From contig NZ_JAOEJU010000009.1 of the NCBI RefSeq assembly GCF_025447595.1, positions 124,001-188,000 of the forward strand: a stretch of DNA of 64,000 nucleotides, read 5' to 3'. Of the stretch, positions 52,083-61,144 are shown piece by piece; position 1 is the stretch's first letter, and each line of letters begins with the position of its first letter. The stretch is from Pseudomonas koreensis. GTDB lineage: Bacteria; Pseudomonadota; Gammaproteobacteria; Pseudomonadales; Pseudomonadaceae. Both the position numbers and the translations under genes were made by a program. The notes under the pieces are model-generated. The model ran no database searches. It was given only the letters and a program-made list of their open reading frames with translations, and was not told where the DNA came from.

Positions 52083-53011
52083 GCGCCGATCGGCGCAGCG
52101 CCGACGGTTTTGCCCTGCAAGTGATGATCGGCCTGTGCCTTATCTGGGGCGTGCAGCAGGTGATGATCAAGTGGGCGGCGACCGACATCGCGCCGGTCAT
52201 GCAGGCGGCGGGGCGGTCGGGGATTTCCGCGCTGCTTGTCGGATTGCTCATCTGCTGGAAGGGCGGTTGGGATCAGGTCGGCGCTACCTGGCGCGGTGGT
52301 TTGCTGGCCGGCGCCTTGTTCGGGCTCGAGTTCCTGTTCATCTCCGAAGGCTTGCAGTTGACCACCGCGGCGCACATGTCGGTGTTCCTCTACACCGCGC
52401 CGATCTTCACCGCACTGGGTGTGCATTTTCTGTTGCCCAGCGAGCGTCTGCGGCCGGTGCAATGGCTGGGGATTTTCCTCGCATTCGTCGGCATTGCCAT
52501 CGCGTTTGCCGGCGGCGTGTCATGGGACAACCTCGACCGCCGCATGTTGATGGGCGATGCCCTCGGCGTGCTGGCCGGTGCCAGTTGGGGCGCGACCACC
52601 GTCGTGGTGCGCGCCTCGCGCCTGTCGGAAGCGCCGGTGACCCTGACTCTTTTTTACCAACTGATCGTCGGTTTCATCGGCCTGCTGTTGATTGCGCTGC
52701 TGAGCGGCCAGATCACCCATGTCAGCCTGACCGTCGTGGCGGTGGGCAGCGTGCTGTTCCAGGGGCTGGTGGTGTCGTTCTTCAGCTACCTGACCTGGTT
52801 CTGGCTGCTGCGCCGTTATCTGGCGGCCAACCTCGCGGTGTTTTCCTTCATGACGCCGTTGTTCGGCGTCACGTTCGGCGTGGTGTTGCTCGGCGAAGAA
52901 CTGAGCCTGAACTTCATCATCGGCGCCGTGCTGGTGTTGCTCGGCATCACCTTCGTCAGCGCGGAACAGTGGGTGCGTCGGCGTTTGCGCAAGGCGCTCG
53001 GCCAGCCGTAA
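52079..53011 (+). CDS. DMT-superfamily (EamA) transporter
   Basis: The 310-residue inner-membrane carrier has ten helices in two EamA halves. It contains IGLCLIWGVQQVMIKWAATDIAP and, in the second half, GVLAGASWGATTVVVRAS. The GTG at 52079 has GAGGT 8 bases upstream. It is preceded by two short ORFs and a hairpin. If the leader reading is right, aromatic amino acids or their derivatives are possible substrates; this is inference. The last 56 bases overlap the convergent MFS gene. Confidence 0.88.
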   Translation: MSADRRSADGFALQVMIGLCLIWGVQQVMIKWAATDIAPVMQAAGRSGISALLVGLLICWKGGWDQVGATWRGGLLAGALFGLEFLFISEGLQLTTAAHMSVFLYTAPIFTALGVHFLLPSERLRPVQWLGIFLAFVGIAIAFAGGVSWDNLDRRMLMGDALGVLAGASWGATTVVVRASRLSEAPVTLTLFYQLIVGFIGLLLIALLSGQITHVSLTVVAVGSVLFQGLVVSFFSYLTWFWLLRRYLAANLAVFSFMTPLFGVTFGVVLLGEELSLNFIIGAVLVLLGITFVSAEQWVRRRLRKALGQP

Positions 53012-54137
53012 CGGATTTGTACGCCAGACCGCCGGCGATCAGCAGGCCGCTGCCGGCGATTACCAGCGCCGGTTGCAGGCCGCCGCTGAAGTGGCTGCTG
53101 ACCGCCGCCAGCAACGGCCCGCTGAGTTGACCGACGGCGAAGCACGCGGTGAGCAGGCCGGCGTTGCGCTGGGTGGCGTGGGGCGCCAGTTCCCGGGAGC
53201 GTTGCATCACCAGTTGCATGCAGGCCAGGAACGGCGTGCCGCACAGGATCACGCCGAGTGCCAGGCCGAGGCCGCTGCCCAACAGGCAAGCAAAGACACC
53301 GGCAGCCTGCAGCCACAACGTCGCCATCAACCAGTGCCGGGTGGTCTGCGGATCGTGCCGACGCAAACTCACCAGCAATACGCCAATCGCAGCGCCGAGG
53401 CCGAAGCACGGCCAGAACAGATCGGCCTGCCATTGGCCGTGAAACTGCGCGTTGGCCATCTGCGACAGGAACGTGGCCGGGATGATGTAGCCCACGCCGT
53501 ACAGCGCATACACCACCGCCAGCCGCCCAATGCCGTGATTCGACGAATTCACGACAGTTGGTGCGGCCGGTACACCGACGCCCGGTTGCGGCAGGATTCT
53601 TACGATGCCCAATAACATCACCAGCGCCACGCCGGCATAGATCAGCCACAGGGTGGCGGAAGTCTGCTGCGCCAGATGTGAGAACAGCGCCAGCAAACCT
53701 GTCAGAAAAATCCCCAGTCCAGGCCCGGCAAACACCAGCGCGCCTAACCGTGGACGACCCGCCGCCGCAGCCAGTGGCTGGCTCAGCGCAGTAATCATCA
53801 CCAGCACCCAGGCGCTCGCCACACCGGTGCCGAAGCGCAGCAACAAATGCGACCAGAAACCATTGGCCCAGAACGACGCCAGCGTCAGCAGCACACACAG
53901 CCACAAACCACCATGCAGGCGCCGTTGCACCTGATCGGGCCGACGGGAAAACATCGCGTCCACGGCGCCGAGCAGATAGCCGAGGTAGTTGGCGGCCGCA
54001 ATCAGACCGGCGGCGGTCAGGTCGATCTGCCCTTCGCTGATCAGGTGGGGAAGTTGCGGTGTAAGGGCGAAACGCCCGATGCCCATGGCCATCATCAGGG
54101 CAATGAAACAGGCGGATAAGCGAATCAGCGGTGACAT
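52956..54137 (-). CDS. MFS transporter, YbfB/YjiJ family
   Basis: The 393-residue inner-membrane carrier has twelve helices. It begins LSACFIALMMAMGIGRFALTP, typical of the YbfB/YjiJ group, and carries NYLGYLLGAVDA. Substrate unknown. It is divergent from a LysR gene (104 bases), which probably controls it. Its 3' end overlaps the EamA gene. Confidence 0.9.
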   Translation of the reverse strand: MSPLIRLSACFIALMMAMGIGRFALTPQLPHLISEGQIDLTAAGLIAAANYLGYLLGAVDAMFSRRPDQVQRRLHGGLWLCVLLTLASFWANGFWSHLLLRFGTGVASAWVLVMITALSQPLAAAAGRPRLGALVFAGPGLGIFLTGLLALFSHLAQQTSATLWLIYAGVALVMLLGIVRILPQPGVGVPAAPTVVNSSNHGIGRLAVVYALYGVGYIIPATFLSQMANAQFHGQWQADLFWPCFGLGAAIGVLLVSLRRHDPQTTRHWLMATLWLQAAGVFACLLGSGLGLALGVILCGTPFLACMQLVMQRSRELAPHATQRNAGLLTACFAVGQLSGPLLAAVSSHFSGGLQPALVIAGSGLLIAGGLAYKSVTAGRAPCANADAPTVPR

Positions 54138-54241
54138 GGTCTGAATTCCGTTGGAGGTTCAATGACCGTCAGGCTAGGACTGATTGACTTTCTTTAAAAT
54201 TGAATAATAGTGAGTAACTTGTTCTGTTAAGGAGAAAGGTT

Positions 54242-55135
54242 GTGGAGTTCAGCCAATTGCGGATCTTCCAGGCCGTGGCGGAGGAGGGCTCGATCACCCG
54301 CGCCGCCGAACGGTTGCACCGCGTGCCGTCGAACCTGTCGACCCGGCTTAAACAGCTGGAGGAGCAACTGGGTGTCGAACTGTTCGTCCGTGAGCGCCAG
54401 CGTTTGCTGTTGTCGCCTGCGGGAAAAGTCCTGTTGGACTACACCGGTAAACTGTTCGCCCTGCGCGATCAGGCCAGTGCAGCGGTGATGGGCGGGCAAC
54501 CGGCGGGGGATTTTGTGCTCGGCACGCTGTACAGCACGGCGGCGATTCATTTGCCGGCGTTGCTGGCGCGGTATCACAAGCAGTATCCGGCGGTGAATCT
54601 TCAAGTGCAGTCCGGGCCCAGTGGTGAATTGCTGGAAGGGTTGCTCACCGGGCGTCTCGACGCCGCGCTGGTGGACGGCCCGCCGCAACTGGCCGGGATC
54701 GACGGGGTGCCGTTGTGCAATGAACGGCTGGTGCTGATCAGCGAGGCCGATCACCCGCCGATACGCAGCGCCAGGGATGTCGAAGGTCGGGCGGTGTTCA
54801 CCTTCCGTCATGGCTGCGCCTATCGCGCGCGGCTGGAAGCGTGGTTCGCCCACTATCAGGCGGCGATGGGCCGGGCGATGGAGATCGAGTCCTATCAGGG
54901 CATGCTCGCCTGTGTGATTGCCGGCAGCGGCGTCGCGCTGATGTCGGAGTCGATGCTCGCCAGCCTGCCGGGACGTGAAAGTGTCGCGGTGCACCCGTTG
55001 GCCGAACCTTTTGCCAGTGCGACAACATGGCTCATGTGGCGCCGGGGCATGATCGGCGCCAACCTCAATGCGTGGATTGAACAGCAGCAGGCGCTCTATC
55101 CCGTGGCTGGCGAAGACGTGCGAGAAACAGCTTGA
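54242..55135 (+). CDS. LysR-family transcriptional regulator
   Basis: The 297-residue regulator has an HTH (residues 3-60; EGSITRAAERLHRVPSNLSTR) and an effector domain, close to the NrtR/CysB-like side of the family. It starts with GTG, with AAGGAG upstream. Divergent from the YbfB-like MFS gene, with an A/T-rich promoter region between, which implies control of that carrier. Confidence 0.92.
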   Translation: MEFSQLRIFQAVAEEGSITRAAERLHRVPSNLSTRLKQLEEQLGVELFVRERQRLLLSPAGKVLLDYTGKLFALRDQASAAVMGGQPAGDFVLGTLYSTAAIHLPALLARYHKQYPAVNLQVQSGPSGELLEGLLTGRLDAALVDGPPQLAGIDGVPLCNERLVLISEADHPPIRSARDVEGRAVFTFRHGCAYRARLEAWFAHYQAAMGRAMEIESYQGMLACVIAGSGVALMSESMLASLPGRESVAVHPLAEPFASATTWLMWRRGMIGANLNAWIEQQQALYPVAGEDVRETA

Positions 55136-55277
55136 ACGATCGGTCAGGGATTCTGATCAATCCAGTAACAGATCATTGCGGATTTGGCCGAGCATTGCGT
55201 AGGACTTCGGACTATTATCAGTGCGAAGCGGCCTCAGAATTCCGGCCGCTCAGCACCACCCTGAAGGGGGCATGACG

Positions 55278-55406
55278 ATGAAAGAGAAAATTCAAAACTG
55301 GCTGCACGATTTGGGTGTTGCCCTCGGCTTGATCGAACCGCCTCTGCAACCGGTCCCGATTCGCACCGATGACGAACAGCGTCGGCGTCAGCCACGTCGG
55401 CGGTAA
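55278..55406 (+). CDS. Small basic protein of unknown function (42 residues)
   Basis: The protein starts KEKIQNWLHDLGVALGLIEP, an amphipathic helix, followed by a Pro/Arg-rich tail (RRRQPRRR). The ATG at 55278 is used because aaggggg lies about 8 bases upstream; the in-frame ATG at 55272 is too close. A strong hairpin terminator follows. Not recognised. The helix plus basic tail would suit membrane or RNA binding. Confidence 0.6.
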   Translation: MKEKIQNWLHDLGVALGLIEPPLQPVPIRTDDEQRRRQPRRR

Positions 55407-55442
55407 TGCCCCGGATCTGAAGGATCAAAGGATTCAACCAGC

Positions 55443-55496
55443 AAAAGACCGCAACCTGTCGCCGCTTGATCGAGCGGCGCCAGGTTGCGGTCTTTT
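55443..55496. terminator. Nested bidirectional terminator
   Basis: Outer arms aaaagaccgcaacctg / caggttgcggtctttt (16 bp, perfect) enclose an inner hairpin, gccgcttgatcgagcggc. It lies between the small basic protein gene and the convergent MBL gene. Confidence 0.9.
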
Positions 55497-55501
55497 GTCT
55501 T

Positions 55502-56227
55502 TCAAGCGTGCCGGTGTAACCATTGGTCAATTATCAACCGCAAATGCTCTCCGGAGAAACTGCCGAAGTGTCCGCCATGCACCGTGCGGATCTTCAGCCC
55601 CTGCAAGCGGCGCAGGCTGGCAGCATAGTCGTTGAGGTTGGAATGGTAGGCGTCCTCGATCAACGGCCCGTCGTAGATGATGTCGCCACTGAACAGGGTT
55701 TCGGTGTCCGCTTCGTAGAGACTGATCCCGCCCGGTGAATGCCCCGGCGTGTGCAGCACCTGCAACGTGCGATTGCCGAGGTCCAGCACATCGCCGTCTT
55801 CGACAAACCCGGTGGCCGGCGCAGCTTTGACCCGATATTCGGCGTAGCACAACGGGCAATCCGGGTGCGCTTCGAACATGTCGTCGCCGACGAAGGCTCG
55901 GCTCAAATCGTTCTCGCCATCCGGCGCCGCCAGAATGTCCGCTTCGGCGGGATGCACCAGCCGTTCGGCAAATTCGTGATGCCCGGCGATGTGGTCGAAG
56001 TGGCAATGACTGGCCACCGCCACCAGCGGCCGCTCGGTCAGCCACGGCAGTTGCTCGCGCAGGCTCACCAGGCCGGAACCGCTGTCGAGCAGCAGATCCT
56101 TGTCCCGCCCCTGAACGTGCCACAGGTTGCAGCGGTAGAAGGGGCGGATGAACGGCTCGTGAATCAGCCGAATGCCGTCGCTCAGGTGCTGCACTTCGAA
56201 CCACTGGTCGCGAGAAACAATCTTCAT
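55502..56227 (-). CDS. MBL-fold metallo-hydrolase
   Basis: The 241-residue hydrolase has the metal-binding motif H74-x-H76-x-D78-H79 (SHCHFDHIAG), with later ligands in VLHTPGHSPGG (His), FSGDIIYDG (Asp) and VHGGHFGS (His). It is thus a two-metal hydrolase of glyoxalase II/lactamase type. The start at 56227 has GGAG about 11 bases upstream. It is the last gene of the guanidinobutyrate cluster but is separated by a terminator, so it may not belong to the pathway. Confidence 0.88.
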   Translation of the reverse strand: MKIVSRDQWFEVQHLSDGIRLIHEPFIRPFYRCNLWHVQGRDKDLLLDSGSGLVSLREQLPWLTERPLVAVASHCHFDHIAGHHEFAERLVHPAEADILAAPDGENDLSRAFVGDDMFEAHPDCPLCYAEYRVKAAPATGFVEDGDVLDLGNRTLQVLHTPGHSPGGISLYEADTETLFSGDIIYDGPLIEDAYHSNLNDYAASLRRLQGLKIRTVHGGHFGSFSGEHLRLIIDQWLHRHA

Positions 56228-56244
56228 CAAATCTTTTCTCCAGA

Positions 56245-56280
56245 CGAAAAAAACGGGTGTGGCAACCGACGCCACACCCG
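56245..56280 (-). terminator. Intrinsic terminator of the SSS symporter gene
   Basis: Read on the minus strand, gcgggtgtggc / gccacacccg is followed by eight T residues. It ends the symporter gene 32 bases beyond its stop. Confidence 0.9.
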
Positions 56281-56311
56281 CCGAAGAAAGCATCAAGTTG
56301 TCGTGTTCAGC

Positions 56312-57691
56312 TTAGATCGCGCTGGCCACCACGTTTGGGCGACGGGACATCAGGCTGACCACCACAAAACTCACCAGACCCACAGCCAGGCTGTAGTAGA
56401 TCGGGGTGTTGGCGTCCAGGCCGTCCTTGACCATGAACAGCAGGGCGGTGGCAAAGCCCATACCCATACTGGCGATGGCGCCGGCGGTGGTCGCGCGTTT
56501 CCAGAAGATCGCACCGATCAGCGGGATCAGCATGCCACCCACCAACAGGTTGTAAGCGAGGGTCAGGGCGCTGATTACGTCGTTGACCACCAGCGCGATG
56601 CCCAGCACCACGATGCCGGTCAGCAGGGTGAAGAGACGGTTCACACCCAGGCTCGACTGTTTGCCGCCACGCAGTTTCGGCAGCAGGTCTTCGGTCAGGG
56701 TGGTGGCAGCGGCGAGCAGGCCGGCGCTGGCGGTGGACATCATCGCGGCCAAAGCAGCGGCGATCACCAGACCACGGATACCGTCCGGCAGCGACAGTTT
56801 TACGATGGCGGCGAAGGCGTTGTTGACGTTGTCCAGATCCGGGATCAGAACGTGCGCAGCCATGCCGATCAGAGCGCAGGCCAGACCGTAGAGGATGCAG
56901 TAGATACCCGCAAAGCTACCGGCGTACTGAGCCACTTTCTCGTTCTTGACGGTGAACACCCGTTGCCAGATGTCCTGACCGATCAGGATGCCGAAGAAGT
57001 AGATCATGAAGTAGGTGATGATCGTGTCCCAGCCGATGGTGGTGAAGCTGAAGGCGGTGGCCGGCAGTTTCAGCACCAGCTCGTCCCAGCCGCCGACGCG
57101 GTACAGGCAGATTGGCAACAGGATGAACATCAGGCCGACGGTCTTGATGATGAACTGGACGATGTCGGTCAGGGTCAGCGACCACATGCCGCCGATGGCC
57201 GAGTACACCACCACCACGCCACCGCCGAGCAGTACCGAGATCCAGAACGGCAGGCCGAACAGAACCTGAAGAACGGTGCCGATGGCGAGGATCGAGGTCA
57301 CGCCGATCATCAGCGCATAGGCCAGCATGATCGCCGCGCTCGCCGAGCGGGCCATCGGGTTGTAGCGTTTTTCAAGCACCTGGGTAACGGTGTAGATCTT
57401 CAGTTTCAGCAGCGGCTTGGCCAGGAACAGGTTCAGCGCAACGATGCCGCAACCCAGTGCCGCGCACAGCCAGAAACCGGAGATGCCGTGCACGTAGCCC
57501 AGGCGGACGGTGCCGACGGTGGACGCGCCACCGAGGACGGTCGCGGCCATGGTGCCCATGTACAGGCTCGGACCAAGGTTACGCCCGGCGACCAGGAAGT
57601 CCTCGTTGGTCTTGGCCTTGCGCATGCCGAAGTAGCCGAGCAAGAGCATGCCGGCGGCGTAGATGAGGACGACGAATAAATCCAAAGCCAT
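56312..57691 (-). CDS. Sodium:solute symporter (SSS family)
   Basis: The 459-residue inner-membrane carrier has about 12-13 helices. It contains the SSS-type N-terminus, FVVLIYAAGMLLLGYFGMRKAKTNEDF, followed by VAGRNLG. The gene order SSS - NCS1 - NTF2-like - gbuA - gbuR matches what I recall of PA1418-PA1422 in P. aeruginosa, so uptake of a guanidino or related compound is likely. The start at 57691 has GGAG upstream. A REP doublet separates it from the NCS1 gene. Confidence 0.9.
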   Translation of the reverse strand: MALDLFVVLIYAAGMLLLGYFGMRKAKTNEDFLVAGRNLGPSLYMGTMAATVLGGASTVGTVRLGYVHGISGFWLCAALGCGIVALNLFLAKPLLKLKIYTVTQVLEKRYNPMARSASAAIMLAYALMIGVTSILAIGTVLQVLFGLPFWISVLLGGGVVVVYSAIGGMWSLTLTDIVQFIIKTVGLMFILLPICLYRVGGWDELVLKLPATAFSFTTIGWDTIITYFMIYFFGILIGQDIWQRVFTVKNEKVAQYAGSFAGIYCILYGLACALIGMAAHVLIPDLDNVNNAFAAIVKLSLPDGIRGLVIAAALAAMMSTASAGLLAAATTLTEDLLPKLRGGKQSSLGVNRLFTLLTGIVVLGIALVVNDVISALTLAYNLLVGGMLIPLIGAIFWKRATTAGAIASMGMGFATALLFMVKDGLDANTPIYYSLAVGLVSFVVVSLMSRRPNVVASAI

Positions 57692-57741
57692 GATGGCGTG
57701 TCTCCGATTGTCTTTTTTATGGTGAAACAAGTTTGGTTTCT

Positions 57742-57830
57742 TGTGGGAGCGAGCTTGCTCGCGAAGGCGTCGGCACATTCAAAAGTGATGTGACTGACAG
57801 ATCGCTTTCGCGAGCAAGCTCGCTCCCACA
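57742..57830. repeat. REP doublet (gagcttgctcg type)
   Basis: Copies at 57742-57765 and 57807-57830 are inverted. The spacer reads gtcggcacattcaaaagtg and gtgactgacag. It lies between the NCS1 and SSS genes, where it may limit read-through within the gbu cluster. Confidence 0.92.
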
Positions 57831-57847
57831 GGGGTATGTGCTTTTGC

Positions 57848-59359
57848 TCAGGCGGCTTGGCGCATTTCCGCTTCAGCCGGCGCATGCGCGCCTTTGCTCC
57901 GGGGATCCTTCGGGCCATAGACCAGCGCCGGTTCCGGGAACAGGCTCAGCAACATCAGGTACATCACCGAGGCCAGACCAAGGGTCACCAGCAGGCTGAT
58001 GTCGATGCCACCGGCCAGTTCACCCAGCGGACCGACGAACTGCCCCGGCAGGTTGACGAAGCACAGGCCGACCGCCGCGCTCGGGATCCATGCACCCAGG
58101 CCGCGCCAGTTCCAGCCGTGGCTGAACCAGTAGCGTCCGCCTTGCTCGCCGCGAGTGAACACTTGCAGGTCGTCCGGGCAGTAGAAGCCGCGACGCACCA
58201 CCAGGCCGATGATCATGATCACCATCCATGGGGTGGTGCAGGTGATGATCAGCACGGCGAAGGTCGACACGCTCTGCACCAGGTTCGCCGCGAAGCGCCC
58301 GATGAAAATGAAGGCAATCGACAGCACGCCGATCAGCAACGTCGCCTTCACTCGCGACAGCAGGCGAGGGAACACGCTGGACATGTCCAGCCCGGTGCCA
58401 TAAAGCGAGGTGGTGCCGGTGGACATGCCGCCGATCACCGCAATCAGGCACACCGGCAGGAAGAACCAGCTCGGCGACACCGCCAGCAGACCGCCGACGT
58501 AGTTGTTGGCCGCGATGTAGTCCGGTGCCTGGATCGCCACGATGGTCGCGGTGGTCAGGCCGAACAGGAACGGGATGAAGGTGGCGATCTGCGAGAGCAC
58601 CACCGCCGCCATGATCCGCTGACGCGAGGTTTCACGCGGGATATAGCGGGCCCAGTCGCCGAGGAACGCGCCGAAGGAAATCGGGTTGCTCATCGCTACG
58701 AGCGCAGCGCCGATGAACGCGGCCCAGAAGCCTGGCTGACCGAGGCTGACGGTGCCGGCGTAGTGCGAATCGAAAGGACCGGCGAAAGCGAAGATGCCCA
58801 GCAGGAACAGCAGGCTCGCACTCCACACCGCGACCTTGTTCACCCACAACAGGAAGCGGAAGCCGTAGATGCACACGGTCAGCACCAGAATCGCGAACAG
58901 ACCGTAGGCCAGGCCCAGGGTCAGGTCGGTTTCCGGCAGGCCGATCAGGCGTTTCGCACCACCGATCAGCGCATCTCCCGAACTCCACACCGAGAGCGAG
59001 AAGAAGGCGATGGCGGTCAGCAGCGACAGGAACGAACCGACGATCCGCCCGTGCACGCCGAAGTGCGCACCGGACGACACGGCATTGTTGGTGCCGTTGA
59101 GCGGGCCGAACAGGCCCATCGGTGCGAGGATCAGCGAGCCGAGCAGCACGCCCGAGACAATCGCCCAGACGCCCGCCTGAAAGGACAGGCCGAACAGCAC
59201 CGGGAAACTGCCGAGCACGGCGGTGGCAAAGGTATTCGCGCCGCCAAAGATCATGCGGAACAAGTCCACGGGACCGGCGGTGCGTTCGTTGTCCGGGATC
59301 TGTTCGACCCCGTGGGTTTCAATCTGCGTAAGGCTTTGGTCTTTGTTGTTGTTATTCAT
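57848..59359 (-). CDS. NCS1-family permease (purine-cytosine permease-like)
   Basis: The 503-residue inner-membrane carrier has twelve helices. Recognisable segments are RMIFGGANTFATAVLGSFP, GLFGPLNGTNNAVSSGAHFG and SNPISFGAFLGDWARYIP, which match nucleobase/allantoin-type NCS1 permeases. In this locus a guanidino compound or purine-like substrate is plausible. GGAG precedes the ATG; the gene follows the NTF2-like gene by 55 bases. Confidence 0.93.
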   Translation of the reverse strand: MNNNNKDQSLTQIETHGVEQIPDNERTAGPVDLFRMIFGGANTFATAVLGSFPVLFGLSFQAGVWAIVSGVLLGSLILAPMGLFGPLNGTNNAVSSGAHFGVHGRIVGSFLSLLTAIAFFSLSVWSSGDALIGGAKRLIGLPETDLTLGLAYGLFAILVLTVCIYGFRFLLWVNKVAVWSASLLFLLGIFAFAGPFDSHYAGTVSLGQPGFWAAFIGAALVAMSNPISFGAFLGDWARYIPRETSRQRIMAAVVLSQIATFIPFLFGLTTATIVAIQAPDYIAANNYVGGLLAVSPSWFFLPVCLIAVIGGMSTGTTSLYGTGLDMSSVFPRLLSRVKATLLIGVLSIAFIFIGRFAANLVQSVSTFAVLIITCTTPWMVIMIIGLVVRRGFYCPDDLQVFTRGEQGGRYWFSHGWNWRGLGAWIPSAAVGLCFVNLPGQFVGPLGELAGGIDISLLVTLGLASVMYLMLLSLFPEPALVYGPKDPRSKGAHAPAEAEMRQAA

Positions 59360-59414
59360 GATCTGCTCCGATCATAAAGGCGCGCTCATCGTGCGTGAGC
59401 GTCACCTGTCTTGG

Positions 59415-59837
59415 CTAAGGGGATGGCAGCCCTTCCGGCATTGCGGACAAATGTTCGTGGCAGGCCAGCCAATGGCCTTGTTGTTCTAGGCTCGACGCTT
59501 GTTTTCTGAAAACAATCGTCTCGCGCTCCTGGCTGAAGTGTTGCTCCCCTTGCATGCGCAGCTCGGTGGCCACGTCATGGATGAAAATCGCCACGTCACC
59601 CTGCAGGCTGACGAAGGCGTTGCTCGAGGTGCAGGACAGCACCTCGAAGCCATCCTCGGCGCGCCAGCTGTCCCACAAGGCCTGGTAGGCATCGCGCGAC
59701 AGCAGGGGCTGTTCGAGGGTGTAGAACACGAAGCTCGCATCGGCGCTGAACGCGCCGAAGTAGGCTTCGCGATCGTTGCGGGCGAAGGCGGACACCAGAT
59801 CGGCGGCCGCTTTCAGAACCTGATCACGTTCGTTCAT
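59415..59837 (-). CDS. NTF2-like (SnoaL/DUF4440 type) small protein
   Basis: The 140-residue cytoplasmic protein has the cone-shaped NTF2 fold pattern: an N-terminal helix (DQVLKAAADLVSAFARND), FSADASFVFYTLEQP, then QGDVAIFIHDVATELRMQGEQ and ERETIVFRK. It may be an enzyme or binding protein for a guanidino-pathway intermediate. The gene starts 10 bases after gbuA. It corresponds in position to the small gene (PA1420) I recall in P. aeruginosa. Confidence 0.78.
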   Translation of the reverse strand: MNERDQVLKAAADLVSAFARNDREAYFGAFSADASFVFYTLEQPLLSRDAYQALWDSWRAEDGFEVLSCTSSNAFVSLQGDVAIFIHDVATELRMQGEQHFSQERETIVFRKQASSLEQQGHWLACHEHLSAMPEGLPSP

Positions 59838-59847
59838 GACCCGACCC

Positions 59848-60798
59848 TCAGCGGTGGACCACGCCCGGCAGTACGCAGAGCATTTCGTACAGCAGGTTGG
59901 CGGCCAGCAGCGAGGTGTTGCCGGTGGTGTCATAAGCGGGCGAGACTTCTACCAGATCGCAGCCGATCAGGTCGAGGCCCTGGCAGCCGCGAACGATTTC
60001 AATCGCCTGAATGGTCGTCAGACCACCGATTTCCGGGGTGCCGGTGCCAGGCGCCCAGGCCGGGTCGATGCCGTCGATGTCGAAGCTCAGGTAGACCGGG
60101 CCGCCACCGACTTTCTCGCGCACTTCGGCCATCAGTGGTTCCAGCGACTTGTGCCAGCACTCTTCGGCCTGCACCACGCGGAAGCCCTGATCGCGGCTCC
60201 AGTTGAAGTCGTCAGCGGTGTAACCCTGCGCGCGCAGACCAATCTGCACCACACGGTCGCAGTCCAGAAGACCTTCTTCGACGGCGCGACGGAAGGTCGT
60301 GCCGTGGGCGATCTTCTCGCCGAACATGTGATCGTTGACGTCAGCGTGAGCGTCGATGTGTACCAGACCGACCTTGCCGTGCTTTTTGTGGATCGCACGC
60401 AGGATCGGCAGGGTGATGGTGTGGTCGCCACCCAGGGTCATCGGGATCACGTTGTGCTCGAGGATGTTGTCGTAGGCTTCTTCGATGATGCGCACGGCGT
60501 CGAGCAGGTTGAAGGTGTTGATCGCCACGTCACCGATGTCGGCAACCGACAGCGAGTCGAACGGCGCGGCGCCGGTGGCCATGTTGTACGGGCGGATCAT
60601 CACCGATTCGGTGCGGATGTCGCGCGGCCCGAATCGGGTGCCGGGGCGCAGCGAAGTACCGATGTCCAGCGGCACGCCAACGAAGGCAGCGTCCAGGCCG
60701 GCAGCGGAATCAAGGTGGGGGAGTCGGAGCATGGTGGCGATGCCGCCGAAGCGCGGCATTTCGTTGCCGCCCAGTGGTTGGTGAAGAATCTTGTCCAC
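59848..60798 (-). CDS. gbuA: 4-Guanidinobutyrase (agmatinase/arginase family)
   Basis: This 316-residue ureohydrolase hydrolyses 4-guanidinobutyrate to 4-aminobutyrate and urea. The Mn-cluster motifs are complete: G-G-D-H126 (LGGDHTITLP), D149-A-H151-A-D153 (HIDAHADVND) and D240-x-D242 (SFDIDGIDPAWAPGTGTPE). Agmatinase is an alternative. The assignment to gbuA rests on the divergent LysR and the two transporter genes, which match the P. aeruginosa gbu locus. It starts with GTG at 60798, with GAGG 8 bases upstream. Confidence 0.87.
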   Translation of the reverse strand: MDKILHQPLGGNEMPRFGGIATMLRLPHLDSAAGLDAAFVGVPLDIGTSLRPGTRFGPRDIRTESVMIRPYNMATGAAPFDSLSVADIGDVAINTFNLLDAVRIIEEAYDNILEHNVIPMTLGGDHTITLPILRAIHKKHGKVGLVHIDAHADVNDHMFGEKIAHGTTFRRAVEEGLLDCDRVVQIGLRAQGYTADDFNWSRDQGFRVVQAEECWHKSLEPLMAEVREKVGGGPVYLSFDIDGIDPAWAPGTGTPEIGGLTTIQAIEIVRGCQGLDLIGCDLVEVSPAYDTTGNTSLLAANLLYEMLCVLPGVVHR

Positions 60799-60921
60799 GG
60801 GTAGGGCCTCATCGTCTTTGTTTTATTTATGTCGGCGCGCCGCATTCGCAAGGTCACGGGCACCGCTGTGGGCCGATTCTGCGAAATGTAGTGCGGCGGA
60901 AGAATCGCTACGGGCAAATAC

Positions 60922-60945
60922 TTAGTTCAGAATTTTCTAAACTAA
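60922..60945. promoter_or_regulatory. Inverted repeat TTAGTT...AACTAA in the gbuA-gbuR promoter region
   Basis: Arms at 60922-60927 and 60940-60945 surround cagaattttcta in an otherwise GC-rich gap. The form resembles a LysR (T-N11-A) recognition site. It lies 124 bases upstream of the gbuA start. Confidence 0.6.
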
Positions 60946-61003
60946 TGGGAGGGTGCGGGATAGACTTGTCAGCCCGACCCGATGGTTTGACTGATGCAGT
61001 TTC

Positions 61004-61093
61004 TGTGGGAGCGAGCCTGCTCGCGATGACGGCGGGTCAGTCAACATTGGAGTTGATTGTGCTGCCGCTATCGCGAGCAGGCTCGCTCCCACA
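61004..61093. repeat. REP doublet (gagcctgctcg type)
   Basis: Inverted copies at 61004-61030 and 61070-61093. The spacer has gcgggtcagtcaacattgg and gttgattgtgctgccgc, similar to spacers of the other type. It sits between gbuA and gbuR. Confidence 0.92.
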
Positions 61094-61144
61094 ATGATCT
61101 TCATTGTCTTCAATCGTGTGGGTTACCCAAGATCGGAGTCTTCG

